Of a stretch of DNA of 64,000 bases, positions 31,701 to 41,833 are shown piece after piece. Position 1 is the stretch's first letter. Every line of letters starts with the position of its first letter. The stretch spans positions 30,766,197-30,830,196 of the forward strand of contig CM057149.1 in assembly GCA_029964075.1 (NCBI GenBank). Reading direction: 5' to 3'. The translations under genes were made by a program, and so were the position numbers. The DNA comes from Patiria pectinifera. Lineage: Eukaryota; Echinodermata; Asteroidea; Valvatida; Asterinidae. The notes beneath the pieces were generated by a model, which saw only the letters and a program-made list of their open reading frames with translations, was not told the DNA's origin and ran no database searches.

Positions 31701-33795
31701 TGCTTTGTTAGCAATAGTCGTCAGCACTTTGCACAGCTGGCTCTCGTCATTGGTATCAAGCAGTTTAATCAAGCTGACTACTGAGATCTCTCTCTCAGTA
31801 TTTGGACTTCCTAATGCCCTCGATTTATCTTTTTGTTGTTCCAGTTCCTCTAATAAAAGTAAAAAAAAAAAATCAGTTAAAAATTTAAGACGAGAAACTT
31901 TGCTGTATACAGAAGTCAAACAATGCTCAAAGGCTGTCCCATCATATGGTGGTCTACACATAGGACATTTAATAATTTTATTCAAACAGTTTAAAATATT
32001 GTTTTTAATCTCAACATCGGAGGTCAAGCAGGGCAGTGGTCAATTTTTTAATTTTGAATGAGTTTGATACTTTCACTGAAAATCAAATGTTTGATAATGG
32101 ATTTAATAAAATATCAATCCAATAACAGGCAAATACTACCATTTTACTTGTGATTGTTGTTCAAATGGCTATTCTTGCATAATCATTTCTAATTTGTGAG
32201 AATGTTGATTTTCTATAAACTACAAACTTAGATTATATATCAATTTGGGCATCATGGCTTTTCTGATGAAGGGGTAACTGGGAGTGGAATTGGGAAATTA
32301 GTTGGGTCAAAAAAGGGCGATCGTGTAGTGTAGGGCTCCTGTTTTGTTTTGATGAAATTAGAGTCAAAGAATGTTTTTTATTGCTCAAAAATCACCTTTA
32401 CAATAAAAAGCAGACTTTTCTCAATTCTAATGACACCCGTTCTGCAATTTTGAACAGTTTCTTGGGGTAGTAATCACGATTTTCCTGCCTGGTTTATCAT
32501 TTGTCGTGTGCCTTGCAATTCAGCGCGCCGAACGTGCTCGCCGTACATGCTCACGGTACGTCGCACGGTGATCGCCATCGTTATTTTCGGGTTGCGTGTT
32601 GTCGGCGCACTGTCATCGTCATTTTACCCCCAAATTTCCCTCAAAAAATCAAAACCCTGCCCTCTATCAATGACATACCTGTTTATTGAGAATGTCGCCA
32701 ACTAAATGGTCGGTCTAATGATTTTAAAGTGGATTTTGTTCCCTTATGGGAACCTGGCCCAACACTACACGTTCGCCAAAAAAACAAAGGGGGGGGGGGG
32801 GGGGGCGCAGTGGGGTGGGGTACCCAAAGCATTGTATAAATTATAGATAGTGGATATTTTGCCGGAGGTAATGACGGCAAACTAACGTTTACTATAGGTT
32901 TGCCGGCGGCAATCCATATCAACAGAGGGCGCTGTACTCTTTAAGATAGGGCTGAATTATAAGATATATTATATGAATTATAAGATGTATTCCCACTAAA
33001 TGTTGTGCAGCACGTTTGGTGTAGTGGTTAAGCAAAAGCTCTAGTGAGTGGGATGACTCGGGTTCGAATCCGATCGCCGCCACATTTTCAAGTTTTTTTT
33101 CCCATCCCCAAATAAATAAGAATATTCTTCTTTTATTATTTTAATATGTCTCAAACATTTTATTGCAGAGTATTACATTTTCTTTTTCAGATTTGTGGCT
33201 CTGGAGGATTTTTTTTAAAAGGGAAATAAAGTCCGAAATTATAAAATGGTCTGAATCCCATCTTGTAAATACGAGGTTACAACGATAATATTGGCATGGA
33301 GCCAGACTAAAATTTGTCACCGGAAAATGTTTAAGTACAAAAAAACAGTAACTGCGCATGTTCAGTGCATATCCGGCAAACTAACGTTTACTAAAGGTTT
33401 GCCGTCTCCGGCAAAATATCCACTGCCTAAATTATAATATAATAACTTAAATTAAACATACATTAATAATAGGTGCTTTTGATTAAAAAACAATTCAATC
33501 ACAGCCTCTAGGTTGCCTTGCCCTTACTCCTTAGCTTTGCTTTTAGTTTTATTTCATATTTTGGCTGCTGGTACTAGGCATGTCCGGAAACTGGGCACTG
33601 CCGCAAAGACGCAAGTGTTATTATTTCACCTTTAGCAAGATGCTGTTCCGATGTAATTGCAGTCACTGTGTCTGATGGCTTTCTCTTGAAAATGTATCTC
33701 GATCTATAATACAGATACAAAGCCCCAGCAACCACAACGGTGAATGTTGTCGCTCCGATTATTATTCGCGGAAAAAAGCTCATGGGCGCCGCCAT
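28759..33795 (-). CDS. ARMC10: Armadillo-repeat protein, ARMC10-like (5 exons)
   Basis: Minus-strand exons in transcript order are 33795-33630, 31849-31683, 31379-31245, 30176-29922 and 29025-28759. Boundaries are GT/AG, phases join, and the product is 329 residues (human ARMC10 is 343). Residues 11-30 (IIIGATTFTVVVAGALYLYY) form an N-terminal membrane anchor followed by basic YRSRYIFKRK. This is the arrangement of mitochondrial outer-membrane armadillo proteins. From about residue 75 the sequence is helical armadillo repeats (SLIKLLDTNDESQLCKVL, GLPVIIRLLG, ASIQALVNLSVSG, QALRVLVNLSADE, RTLSFLVNLRR). Family members act in mitochondrial dynamics and trafficking. Human ARMC10 neighbours FBXL13, which supports orthology over other ARMC or ARMCX members. 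The weakest point is the distance of the match, because ARM repeats are generic. Confidence 0.85.
30700..31145. repeat. Minisatellite in ARMC10 intron 3
   Basis: About 445 bp consist of drifting units around gaggatgcagttgccatgcag and cacttgtcacacagagaa, with a basic period near 27 bp and some larger repeats. Both strands give open frames of apparent Cys/Met/Gln-rich protein, which are artefacts of the repeat. Confidence 0.8.
32835..33437. mobile_element. Foldback element, about 600 bp, in ARMC10 intron 1
   Basis: The left end (tagtggatattttgccgga then cggcaaactaacgtttac) is repeated in inverted order at 33366-33437. Within each arm cggcaaac and gtttgccg are themselves inverted. A tRNA-derived SINE (33003-33245) lies inside it. 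Confidence 0.7.
33003..33245 (+). mobile_element. tRNA-derived SINE, copy 1
   Basis: The head has an A-box-like tggtgtagtggttaag and a B-box gggttcgaatcc (33060-33071). The tail contains ggaggattttttttaaaagg and gaaataaagtccgaa. The tail is shared with 34424-34575, which establishes a family with RNA polymerase III-type promoters. Confidence 0.75.
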
Positions 33796-34097
33796 CTTGT
33801 AAATTGTCAGGCTCTTTGGATATGACTTTTTATTTTCAAAATGAAAATCGATGTAAATTGACAAACACGATATAATTTGATGTGATAAAAATATAATGAA
33901 ACTTTGTATTTTATTCGTATGGATTTTCATAAATTTAAGGATAATAACAAGTTTCATTTGCCAATCTCAGTACGATACAATATTAGCTGAATTGATTGAG
34001 CCTGCAATTTACGCCCTCAGCGTCAGAATATTTTAGTGTTGAGGGAGAACTTAGCACTCTGACATCAGCTTCAACTTGCTTGACAAATAACTTCAAA
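33796..34097. promoter_or_regulatory. Bidirectional promoter region ARMC10 / MRPS25
   Basis: Only 302 bp separate the divergent ATGs of ARMC10 (33795, minus) and MRPS25 (34098, plus), so both 5' UTRs and core promoters must fit here. The region is AT-rich. I see no well-placed TATA box, which suits a housekeeping-type promoter. Nuclear genes for mitochondrial proteins are often arranged in such head-to-head pairs. Confidence 0.7.
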
Positions 34098-37008
34098 ATG
34101 CCTATGAAAGGCCGCTTCCCGCTAAGGCGGACGTTACGGTACCTGGAACAAGGCCATGTACATTTAAAAGATACCGTCAAAATTGTGACAATCAATTATA
34201 AGACTCACGGAGACTTCAGCGAGGGAACAAGGTTTCTTATTTTTTATTTCAATTTCATTTATCATGTTCAATTTGTCATTATGACTATGTGAGTCTGACT
34301 TCATTCATCATTGAATTATATTACGAAGTGGCTATCGTTACGGCATTCGTTGTTTAGCGCCCTCAACGATACTTTTTCGATACGCACGCAGGTATATAAT
34401 TATTTGTTTTCCCATGTTTTGGTGAGCAGTGCGACAGCTCAGTCGATAGTGGGTAGGATTTTGCACTGCGAGGTTGCGGGTTCGCAACTCAGTTTTGCAC
34501 TCGGATTTTTTTCCTTTTCTAACCTTAGGCTTTTGAGGATTTTTTTAAAAAGGGAAATAAAGTCCGAATTTCATAACGTTCAAATTCACTTTTTTCCTTC
34601 TAATTTATATTTTCTTCTCATGTTTTTATAAAAGTAGGCCTACTACCGTAACGATAGAAAATGGGAAATGCGTTACGGCTGCCGTAACAATAGCCACTGC
34701 GATTATATTAATAAGTTTAAAATAGTTGTTTTTTATTTCGTAATTCGTATGTAGAACCTTGCAGAATTTTTAACATATTTAAAAGGACAAATATCCGAAT
34801 GAAGGTAATAACTATCAATATTGACCATTGATTTTTTTGTATTAACTATTAAACGTTTAGTGTTAAGTGTTTGTTTGTTCCCCAGTTTGTTTCTTTTCAA
34901 ATGTTACAGCCTGAATCATGTAAATCATCAATCATTCATAATCATATTATTAGTTATCATATATAGAAAAAAACAATATTGCAGATTTCATGTTGTGTGG
35001 GGATTACCCAGGTAAGCCTTAGTCTATGGCCCGCACTGGAGTAGACTCTTCTCAGTGCGGGTCATAGGGCTAATCCCAGGTTTGTTGTAAGTCTCTGGAC
35101 TAAAACTAGTAAAAGTTTAGTCCAGGGACTGGCCATAGCCCATAGATTGGGAATATTTGGGGAACTTTTAAGCCAGGCAAAAGGCAGAATTTGGCAGATT
35201 TCACTTTCAAGTTTAAGTACTAGTAGCCTTTAATTTTTGCAAGGTCTTTTAATGTATCTTCCTTTTTTATTTATTTCTTATCTTTATTTCTGTTTCTGCA
35301 GGATTCTGAAGAGTTTCATGTGTAAATCACCCAAAGTCTCATTGCTTTTCATCCGAAATGGTCAAATGGCCTGATAAAGATGGCAGCTATTAATATAAAT
35401 CTTACTTCCATTTCTATTTCAGAGACTTTGTCTTCTACAACTTGCCTCAGCTTCAATACAAGAATCCCACCGTTCAGATGAAGACCTTCCAGAATATTAC
35501 ACCGTCACCTTACATCAGATGTTTTTTGGGTAAATAATTACAGCAGCAGACTTTCGTGAGATAGCATGTTGCATTGAACACATATTGGAATTTTGTTAGG
35601 CTTCTTTTATTATTGTACACATAGAAAGACTGACTTTATAAAATTTGATATACAGTTGTATTTCACATGGTGTAGACTACAGTTTCCTCAGAAAATAGCA
35701 CTCAGTTTATTTTAATAAACACACTCAGTTTTTACATTTGGACCCTTCGTTTTTAGGATAAGACAGGTTTATTTAATGGTTGCAGACATGGGAAATGTTA
35801 GTCCGAAAATTTGGGACTCTCAATACTGTGTATGAGAGTCCCAAAACTTAAGTTACTGAAAACATGCAATGCAAGAAAATAGACTGGCACATGAAACAAC
35901 CAGTCAAACAACTCTTCAGTACTGCATCAATTAACTGTCAGCTGACTGTGCCAAAAGAAATATCTAGGATGTCGGGTACTAGGTCACTATTTCTGCACAT
36001 TTCTGCTTAGTCAGGCGCCAGACTAATGTCAGACTAAGTCAGTCTTGTCAAACATTTGGACCATGGATGGACATGTAGAAGTCTAGTCTTAAGCCTCATT
36101 TTGAAATCACTTGACTTCCCTCACTTGTGCAAGGCACTGCCAAATATTGAAGAAAAGTCTCCTTTAAAAATTGAATTGAGTCTTCAAACTTGGTTGGTGA
36201 AATACTGAGGACCTTTCATTTGCCCAGTGAATGTTTTGGAGAAATTTGCTGGCTAATGAGTGAGTAAAGCAGGCCTGATCTTCTTTTGCATCATTTTGAG
36301 CACTTAAGGTCCCAGTCTTGGGAAATGTGTGTATTCCTGTACCATATTTAAAAGAGAAAAATGAAATATATACGAACATTGTGGTTTCATCTGGTTTTTC
36401 CCCCACAGATGACGGGAATGACGTATTGATTGATACCGACAGTAAGAGCAATCTAGAAATCCTAGAACACCTCAACAAAGTGCTGGGCAAATCAGAGTAA
36501 GTCCAAATGCTGAAACCTTGAGAAAAACAATTGCAAAAAAAAAAACACCACTTGTGTAATTAAAACTGGTGCCTCCTCTGTTACCCTGGACAATCTCCCA
36601 AGTAAAACAGATCAACAGACAAACTTAACTTTCACATTTTCGTAATAACTTCCATCAACTGCCAGGAAGTATATTTAGTTTTAACAGAGAGTTCTTTTTT
36701 GGCCTTCAGTGCATTCGGTTGCCTTAAAGTTGCACGTGAAAATTGCTTTGTGTGATTTGGCCCTAACTGAAACCATTTTTTTTTTACCCCAACTCAGAGA
36801 GGTACTGGAGAGGGAACGCAAAGCCCAAGAGCGGCAGTCCAACCCGGCCCACTTTGGTTCCGGTCACCGTAGGAGGTGCATATGCGAGATCCCAGGCCAG
36901 GTCCCCTGCCCAGGAAAGGTTCCCCTGCCCAAGGAGCTGCGGGGCAAATACCGCGATTTGAAAGCGGACAGTCTCAAGCCGCCGCGGGGTGTGCGGCCTG
37001 ATTCATAG
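34098..37008 (+). CDS. MRPS25: Mitochondrial ribosomal protein mS25 (4 exons)
   Basis: Exons 34098-34231, 35423-35529, 36409-36496 and 36798-37008 join in phase to 179 residues (human 173). The N-terminus [20 protein letters not shown] is nearly the human sequence. VNYNTHGE, FVFFNIPQIQYKNP, TPSP and LGK-E motifs are also conserved, and [16 protein letters not shown] ends the domain. The protein is a component of the small mitoribosomal subunit with a thioredoxin-like fold. Cys137, Cys139 and Cys147 ([11 protein letters not shown]) correspond to the cysteines that take part in an iron-sulfur cluster in the human structure. The start is the ATG beginning MPMKGRF; the stop is TAG at 37006. A candidate AATAAA is at 37593. 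Nothing is broken. Confidence 0.96.
34424..34575 (+). mobile_element. tRNA-derived SINE, copy 2
   Basis: The head reads agctcagtcgatagtgggta and a B-box-like gttgcgggttcgcaactc. The tail repeats ttttgaggatttttttaaaaaggg and gaaataaagtccgaa from copy 1. It lies in MRPS25 intron 1. Confidence 0.75.
35800..35852. repeat. Conserved short hairpin, copy 2
   Basis: Same 54-bp segment as 10974-11027, here with a perfect 12-bp stem tttgggactctc / gagagtcccaaa. It lies in MRPS25 intron 2. Confidence 0.6.
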
Positions 37009-37784
37009 CACAAGGATATCTGTACAGGACCTGATGACAAGGAGGACTGTTCATGTTTGGCATTTTGATTGAGCTTCTTCCGTTGACTCAGTGTGTGATG
37101 TCGGCCTGTGATGGTCACAGTGATGCACCCAGAGGAGACATAGAGAAGGCAGGAGAGGATGGGGGAGGCTTGAGCCTCCAAGACCAAAAGGGGGGGGGGG
37201 GAAGAAGAAGCCCAAAGACAATTTGTACCCCTTTGACTTTAGTGTCAAGTTCACGATAGAAACTGCCAGTAGGAGGTCTAAAACGCAATATGTGTGTTAT
37301 CATATGAACATTACAAATGATTTCCATCACTTCCAACCTACTTTCAGATTTGCTTGTAAAGTACTACTTCTCCAATGTCAATACAGCATGTGCCTTTTGT
37401 GGTAAACCATCGCAAATGTACACATGCTTTTATATGTGTAGGTTGACTCTGGACATGGGTGGAAACATTTCAAATTAGTAGGCAAACAAGCTGGGTTCAT
37501 AAGCAGTAGGGGAAGTGTGGGATTGTTTCCGAGTTTCCAAGGCGGCACTTATCTTTCCTGAATTGTTTTAATAAGGTCCTATTGATCGATGGAATAAATT
37601 TTACCTTTTCTCTGATTCGTGCACATGGTTTGCTCAACAACTCATTCTCCTTATCATAGGATCATATCAGATCATATCAGTGGTTCTCTAGCACCCGGTT
37701 GTAATAAGCACACGCGGCATTTACTGCAATCATGTGGCACAGAGCATGAGCATGAACTGAAAAAAAACCTACAGTTTCTAATAA

Positions 37785-37985
37785 ATAAAATAAAAAAAAA
37801 ACACAAACAATACGTTCTGAATAAAAACATGAACTACACGTTCCAATAAAAACAAAAAACACATTCCAAATAAAAACACCAGTTACATGTTTTAGAAAAA
37901 ATTCACATGTACATCAACTACACGTACCAAATAAAAACAACAATTACACATTCTTAATAAAACTTCGATTATTTTAGAACGTGTA
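37785..37985. repeat. AT-rich minisatellite
   Basis: Units of about 30 bp resemble aactacacgttccaaataaa followed by aacac. They are repeated about six times, the last being inverted (gaacgtgtagttgatgg). Non-coding. Confidence 0.6.
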
Positions 37986-38295
37986 GTTGATGGTTTTTTG
38001 ATGTTTTTTAAAAATTTTATAAAGTGTAGATGATTTCATTTCTTTAGAATGTGTGGGTATTTTAACTTTAATTAACGACCGTTCAAATATCCTTGTTCAA
38101 AAATCTTGAGTCTGCTGATACGCTTCAAACGCTTCATAAATACGTTTTTATAAACCTCAGACTGCTGCTTTAAATGAAATTCAAAATGCAAAATTCTTAT
38201 TGTCAGACCTTTTTACTTCAAGGTTATATGCAGTATACACCATTTGCTTTTGCTATAATTTTCAGAAATGGATGGATTTGGGGTTAGCATAGGAT

Positions 38296-38400
38296 TTCCC
38301 GGCTGTTTTAAAAGATTTTTTTTCATTCAAATTCACCAACTCTATCATTTAATTTCGTACACGAAAAATTTCAAACGCTTTTAAACAAAACCAATTTAAT
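38296..38400. repeat. Dispersed direct repeat (second copy 39690-39790)
   Basis: The segment beginning cccggctgttttaaaa and running through cattcaaattcaccaa and cacgcttttaa-type sequence occurs again 1.4 kb downstream in the same orientation, with about 85-90% visible identity. Confidence 0.6.
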
Positions 38401-41400
38401 CACTTATTTTATACTTCGCATGCAGCTTATTAATAATCACGTACAATGTAGAAATTACTTATTAGGAGAAAGTGAATATTTACACCTATTTGTGTACTTA
38501 AGTCATTCCCCCGAGTTCAATTCCATATAAATGAAAACAAATGTTTGTTATACTTGGACATCATTTCCCTTTCCTTTAACCAGTACCATGATCCGCTGTA
38601 GCCCCGCAACTTCCTGGGTTGTGTAGATGTCTTTCACTTTCGTTTTGATCACATTGTCAACAATTGAACAGTTTTTTTCCCCAGTGGCACCCAACATAGT
38701 CACTGACTCAGAAAAATAAGTGATTCCAACACTGCACAAAAAAAAAAAAATATGTCTGGTTTCTTCTTCATTTAGATCAGGCCTTTTAGAGTCTGGCACT
38801 CCCCGCTTGAAACTCTGGCTTTCATTAAATGGTACTCCAAAGATTTTTCATTAAATATAAAAAAAAACCTGCTTCAAATGCAGAAAAGATTGCTCAAAAA
38901 TCACTTATGTACAGCAACTGGTGTTAGCTAATTGGCAAGTTAAATATAAAAAATCCATTTGTTTTTTAATCTTTGCTAAAAACTACCCTGTATACAGCCT
39001 TTGGTGGTTTGTTCGAACCCTCCTGTCATTTTGTTGTAATTATCCAGTTGTATTTTAATTCTTTCACTCAAAAGTAACACCTTCTTCCCGTTTGACAGCG
39101 TCATGGGTTGAATTTTATTTTGCAAATTCCTTGAACCTATCGGAAACTTGTTTTTGGTAATTCCCCCCCCCCCAAAAAAAAGGCTGCAAAACTGGCTTCC
39201 CTTGGCCACAATTAGGTAAACTACCTGATGTCCTATTAGACAGAACTAGTAGAGTTATCAGTACAAGTAATATGTGACCTGGCATCGCAAAATGAGCATG
39301 AAGTCGGACTTGAGATGTTTATATATTTTGATTCTGCAGAACAAAACAAGAGCTTTCTAATGGTACATACAATTTTGGGGTACTGAGTTAACTAACAGGA
39401 ATATAGACCGCCAACTTAAACGAACTTGTAACATTAATTTTTGAGAAAATGGCAATTAAAAATATTGCTGTTGTGTTACTGTAAATAACAAAGTCAACTT
39501 ATTTAAACAGATCCCCCTGCAACTAACACAAATTCGACAACCCCTTTAAATTTTGGGCTTTGTCCTACTGTATTTCAAAATGGCGATTTTCGACCTATAA
39601 GCTAATTTTTTTTGGTGACAAGGTCACATATGCAAGCGAGGAAATGTATAGTACGTGCAAGTTCAAAATACAAACTATTATATAGGCTTCCCGGCTGTTT
39701 TAAAACATTTTTCATTCAAATTCACCAAATCTAACATTCGATTTCGTACGAGAAAAATTTCACACGCTTTTAACAAAACCAATTTCGTAATTGACCATTC
39801 AATTTGGTCACCCTCTTTAGTCACCGGGTTGAGAATATTCGTCATTACAGATCAAATTCGTCTAAGCTGCTGCTGAATGGCAGCATTCAGAGATCGAATT
39901 TGTCTGATATCAATCAATTAGACGAATTTGATTTCTGTATAACAAAGTTTGGCGTAGACTGGACGAAATCGAATGCTCCGGGACGAAAACGTGTGTTCAT
40001 CGTTTGAATTTGCTTGAACTGAATTTGAAATTGTCTGACAAAAAAGACTAAATCAAACATTGGAAGTGCACTAAATCGATGTTGATGGACGAATTTGAAT
40101 ATAAAGAACAGTGAATTCTAATGATAAATGTTTTAAAAATAGCTGGGAAAACCTATTAACTGTAATACTAAAAACTAAGTCTACCTCTTATATTTTTCAA
40201 TGAACTTGTTTAAACATTTACATGCAGTTAGTTACCGGAAAACTATAACTTTTCCTCGCACTGTCTACAGATGTGCAAGTCAACAATTTTTTACTATTTT
40301 CCTTACCAATATGTACGAGTTAGAAAAATACATTATGATGATTGAGTTCTTATCTTTTACAATATTTACAACCCATAAACAGAATAATACATTCACTGGA
40401 ATGTCACTGTCCTGTTTCCTTCTCTATAAAAAAAACTGTTGTTATTCCTTTCATGTTTTTCTGGTGTCTAATTTGGAGCAACTTGCTTCAAATTTGCATA
40501 GTCAATTAAACCACTATGTGAACAATCTTTATTTTATTATTGTTAAAGTTTAAATTTGCTTTCTCATTTGGTTCTATTATAGAACTGTTCAGATTTTTGC
40601 CAAACACTCAAAAGCGCATATTTTCCCAAACTTTGCCTTTCTTTAAAAAAACCTGTAGTTTTTGAAATGTGATTTTTTGTAAATCTAAGAAAAGGGACAA
40701 GACAGTCGGTCCAGAAAATGACCAAAAACTCTTTAACACCGCATAAATAACTTGCAATCATATGCACGGTTATATTTATGCATTTTTCACATTCAAAGAC
40801 AAAGAGGTCTTCGTCCTCAATTTCAAAACCATCAGGCGAAAAAGTAATAATAACTGATACTTATACAACCACAAAATAATATAGGACATTTGGGAGACTT
40901 TTTAGCGTCATGAGTTATACCTTTGGGAGACGTGGAATTAGGGAGACATCTCAATGTCTCCCTATGCCTCAGCCCCAATTTAGAGGCAAAATTTTACCAT
41001 CGCAAACAGGCTCAATCGATTGCATGTGGTCCGATTAGTAAAAAATACCGAAATTCGTGGGGGTAGGTTAAGGTAAAATTGGGGTTAAGGGTCATTAAAA
41101 TTGGAGAAAAAAAAAACATCGCGCACAAGTCTACGGGAATGTTTCCCTAGTGACCCATTATAAAATGTTCAAAGTGCTAATCACTTAATAACCACGACAT
41201 ACCCAAACACTCAAACATTGTAACGAAAGCAACATTCGTACAACAAAATATTTAGTTTGCGCTGTACTCACATTTCATGAATATCATATTTTGTTCACAA
41301 ATGATATTCAGAATATCACAAAGAAAGCAAACAAACGAGAAATTGTATTTAAAAAAAATTTGCACCTAATTTTTAATATAACTTTCCAGTTTTATTTTCC

Positions 41401-41652
41401 CTTCCCTCAGCGTGTCCAATTTTTTGTAGAAGTTTGATTTTTTTCAAAAAAATGTTGCCCAAAATGTTTGGCAGCAGAAAAGATATATTTTGTGTGTGTG
41501 GTGGGGGAGGGGGGGACTATTTTGACGTTGGTGGCGACATTTACACCCCTATTATACTACTCGAAAATAGGCCACATACATTTCCCACGATCAAAAAAAA
41601 GCAAAAAAGTGAAGTTTGGCGTTGGATCAAATAAAACACACAAGTCAAACAT

Positions 41653-41658
41653 TTTATT
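41653..41658 (-). terminator. Candidate poly(A) signal of the Ig/ITIM gene
   Basis: AATAAA on the minus strand, 176 bp after the stop codon of the Ig receptor gene. It is the nearest canonical signal. Confidence 0.5.
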
Positions 41659-41833
41659 CATAGAAAAAAAAAAAGTCGAAGAGCACAGGGAACACAACAT
41701 TAATATTCCCCCCCCCCTTAAATTGTTGCTGCTAGCTTTGATGGCACTTCATACTCATGCAGATATGTCCTGCATAGGTCTTCTCGGGCTCTGCCTCTTT
41801 ATCTTGACAGGATGTGGAACAGTCAATTTTGCC

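Larger units (their letters stand above)
37009..41652. other. AT-rich intergenic DNA, no gene recognised
   Basis: Apart from the minisatellite at 37785-37985 and a direct repeat (38296-38400 and 39690-39790), I see no exon, RNA gene or delimited element in these 4.6 kb. Open frames are short and AT-driven. Upstream Wnt exons could be expected here if the Wnt gene extends left of 41.6 kb, but no Cys-rich Wnt-like segment is visible. Confidence 0.45.
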
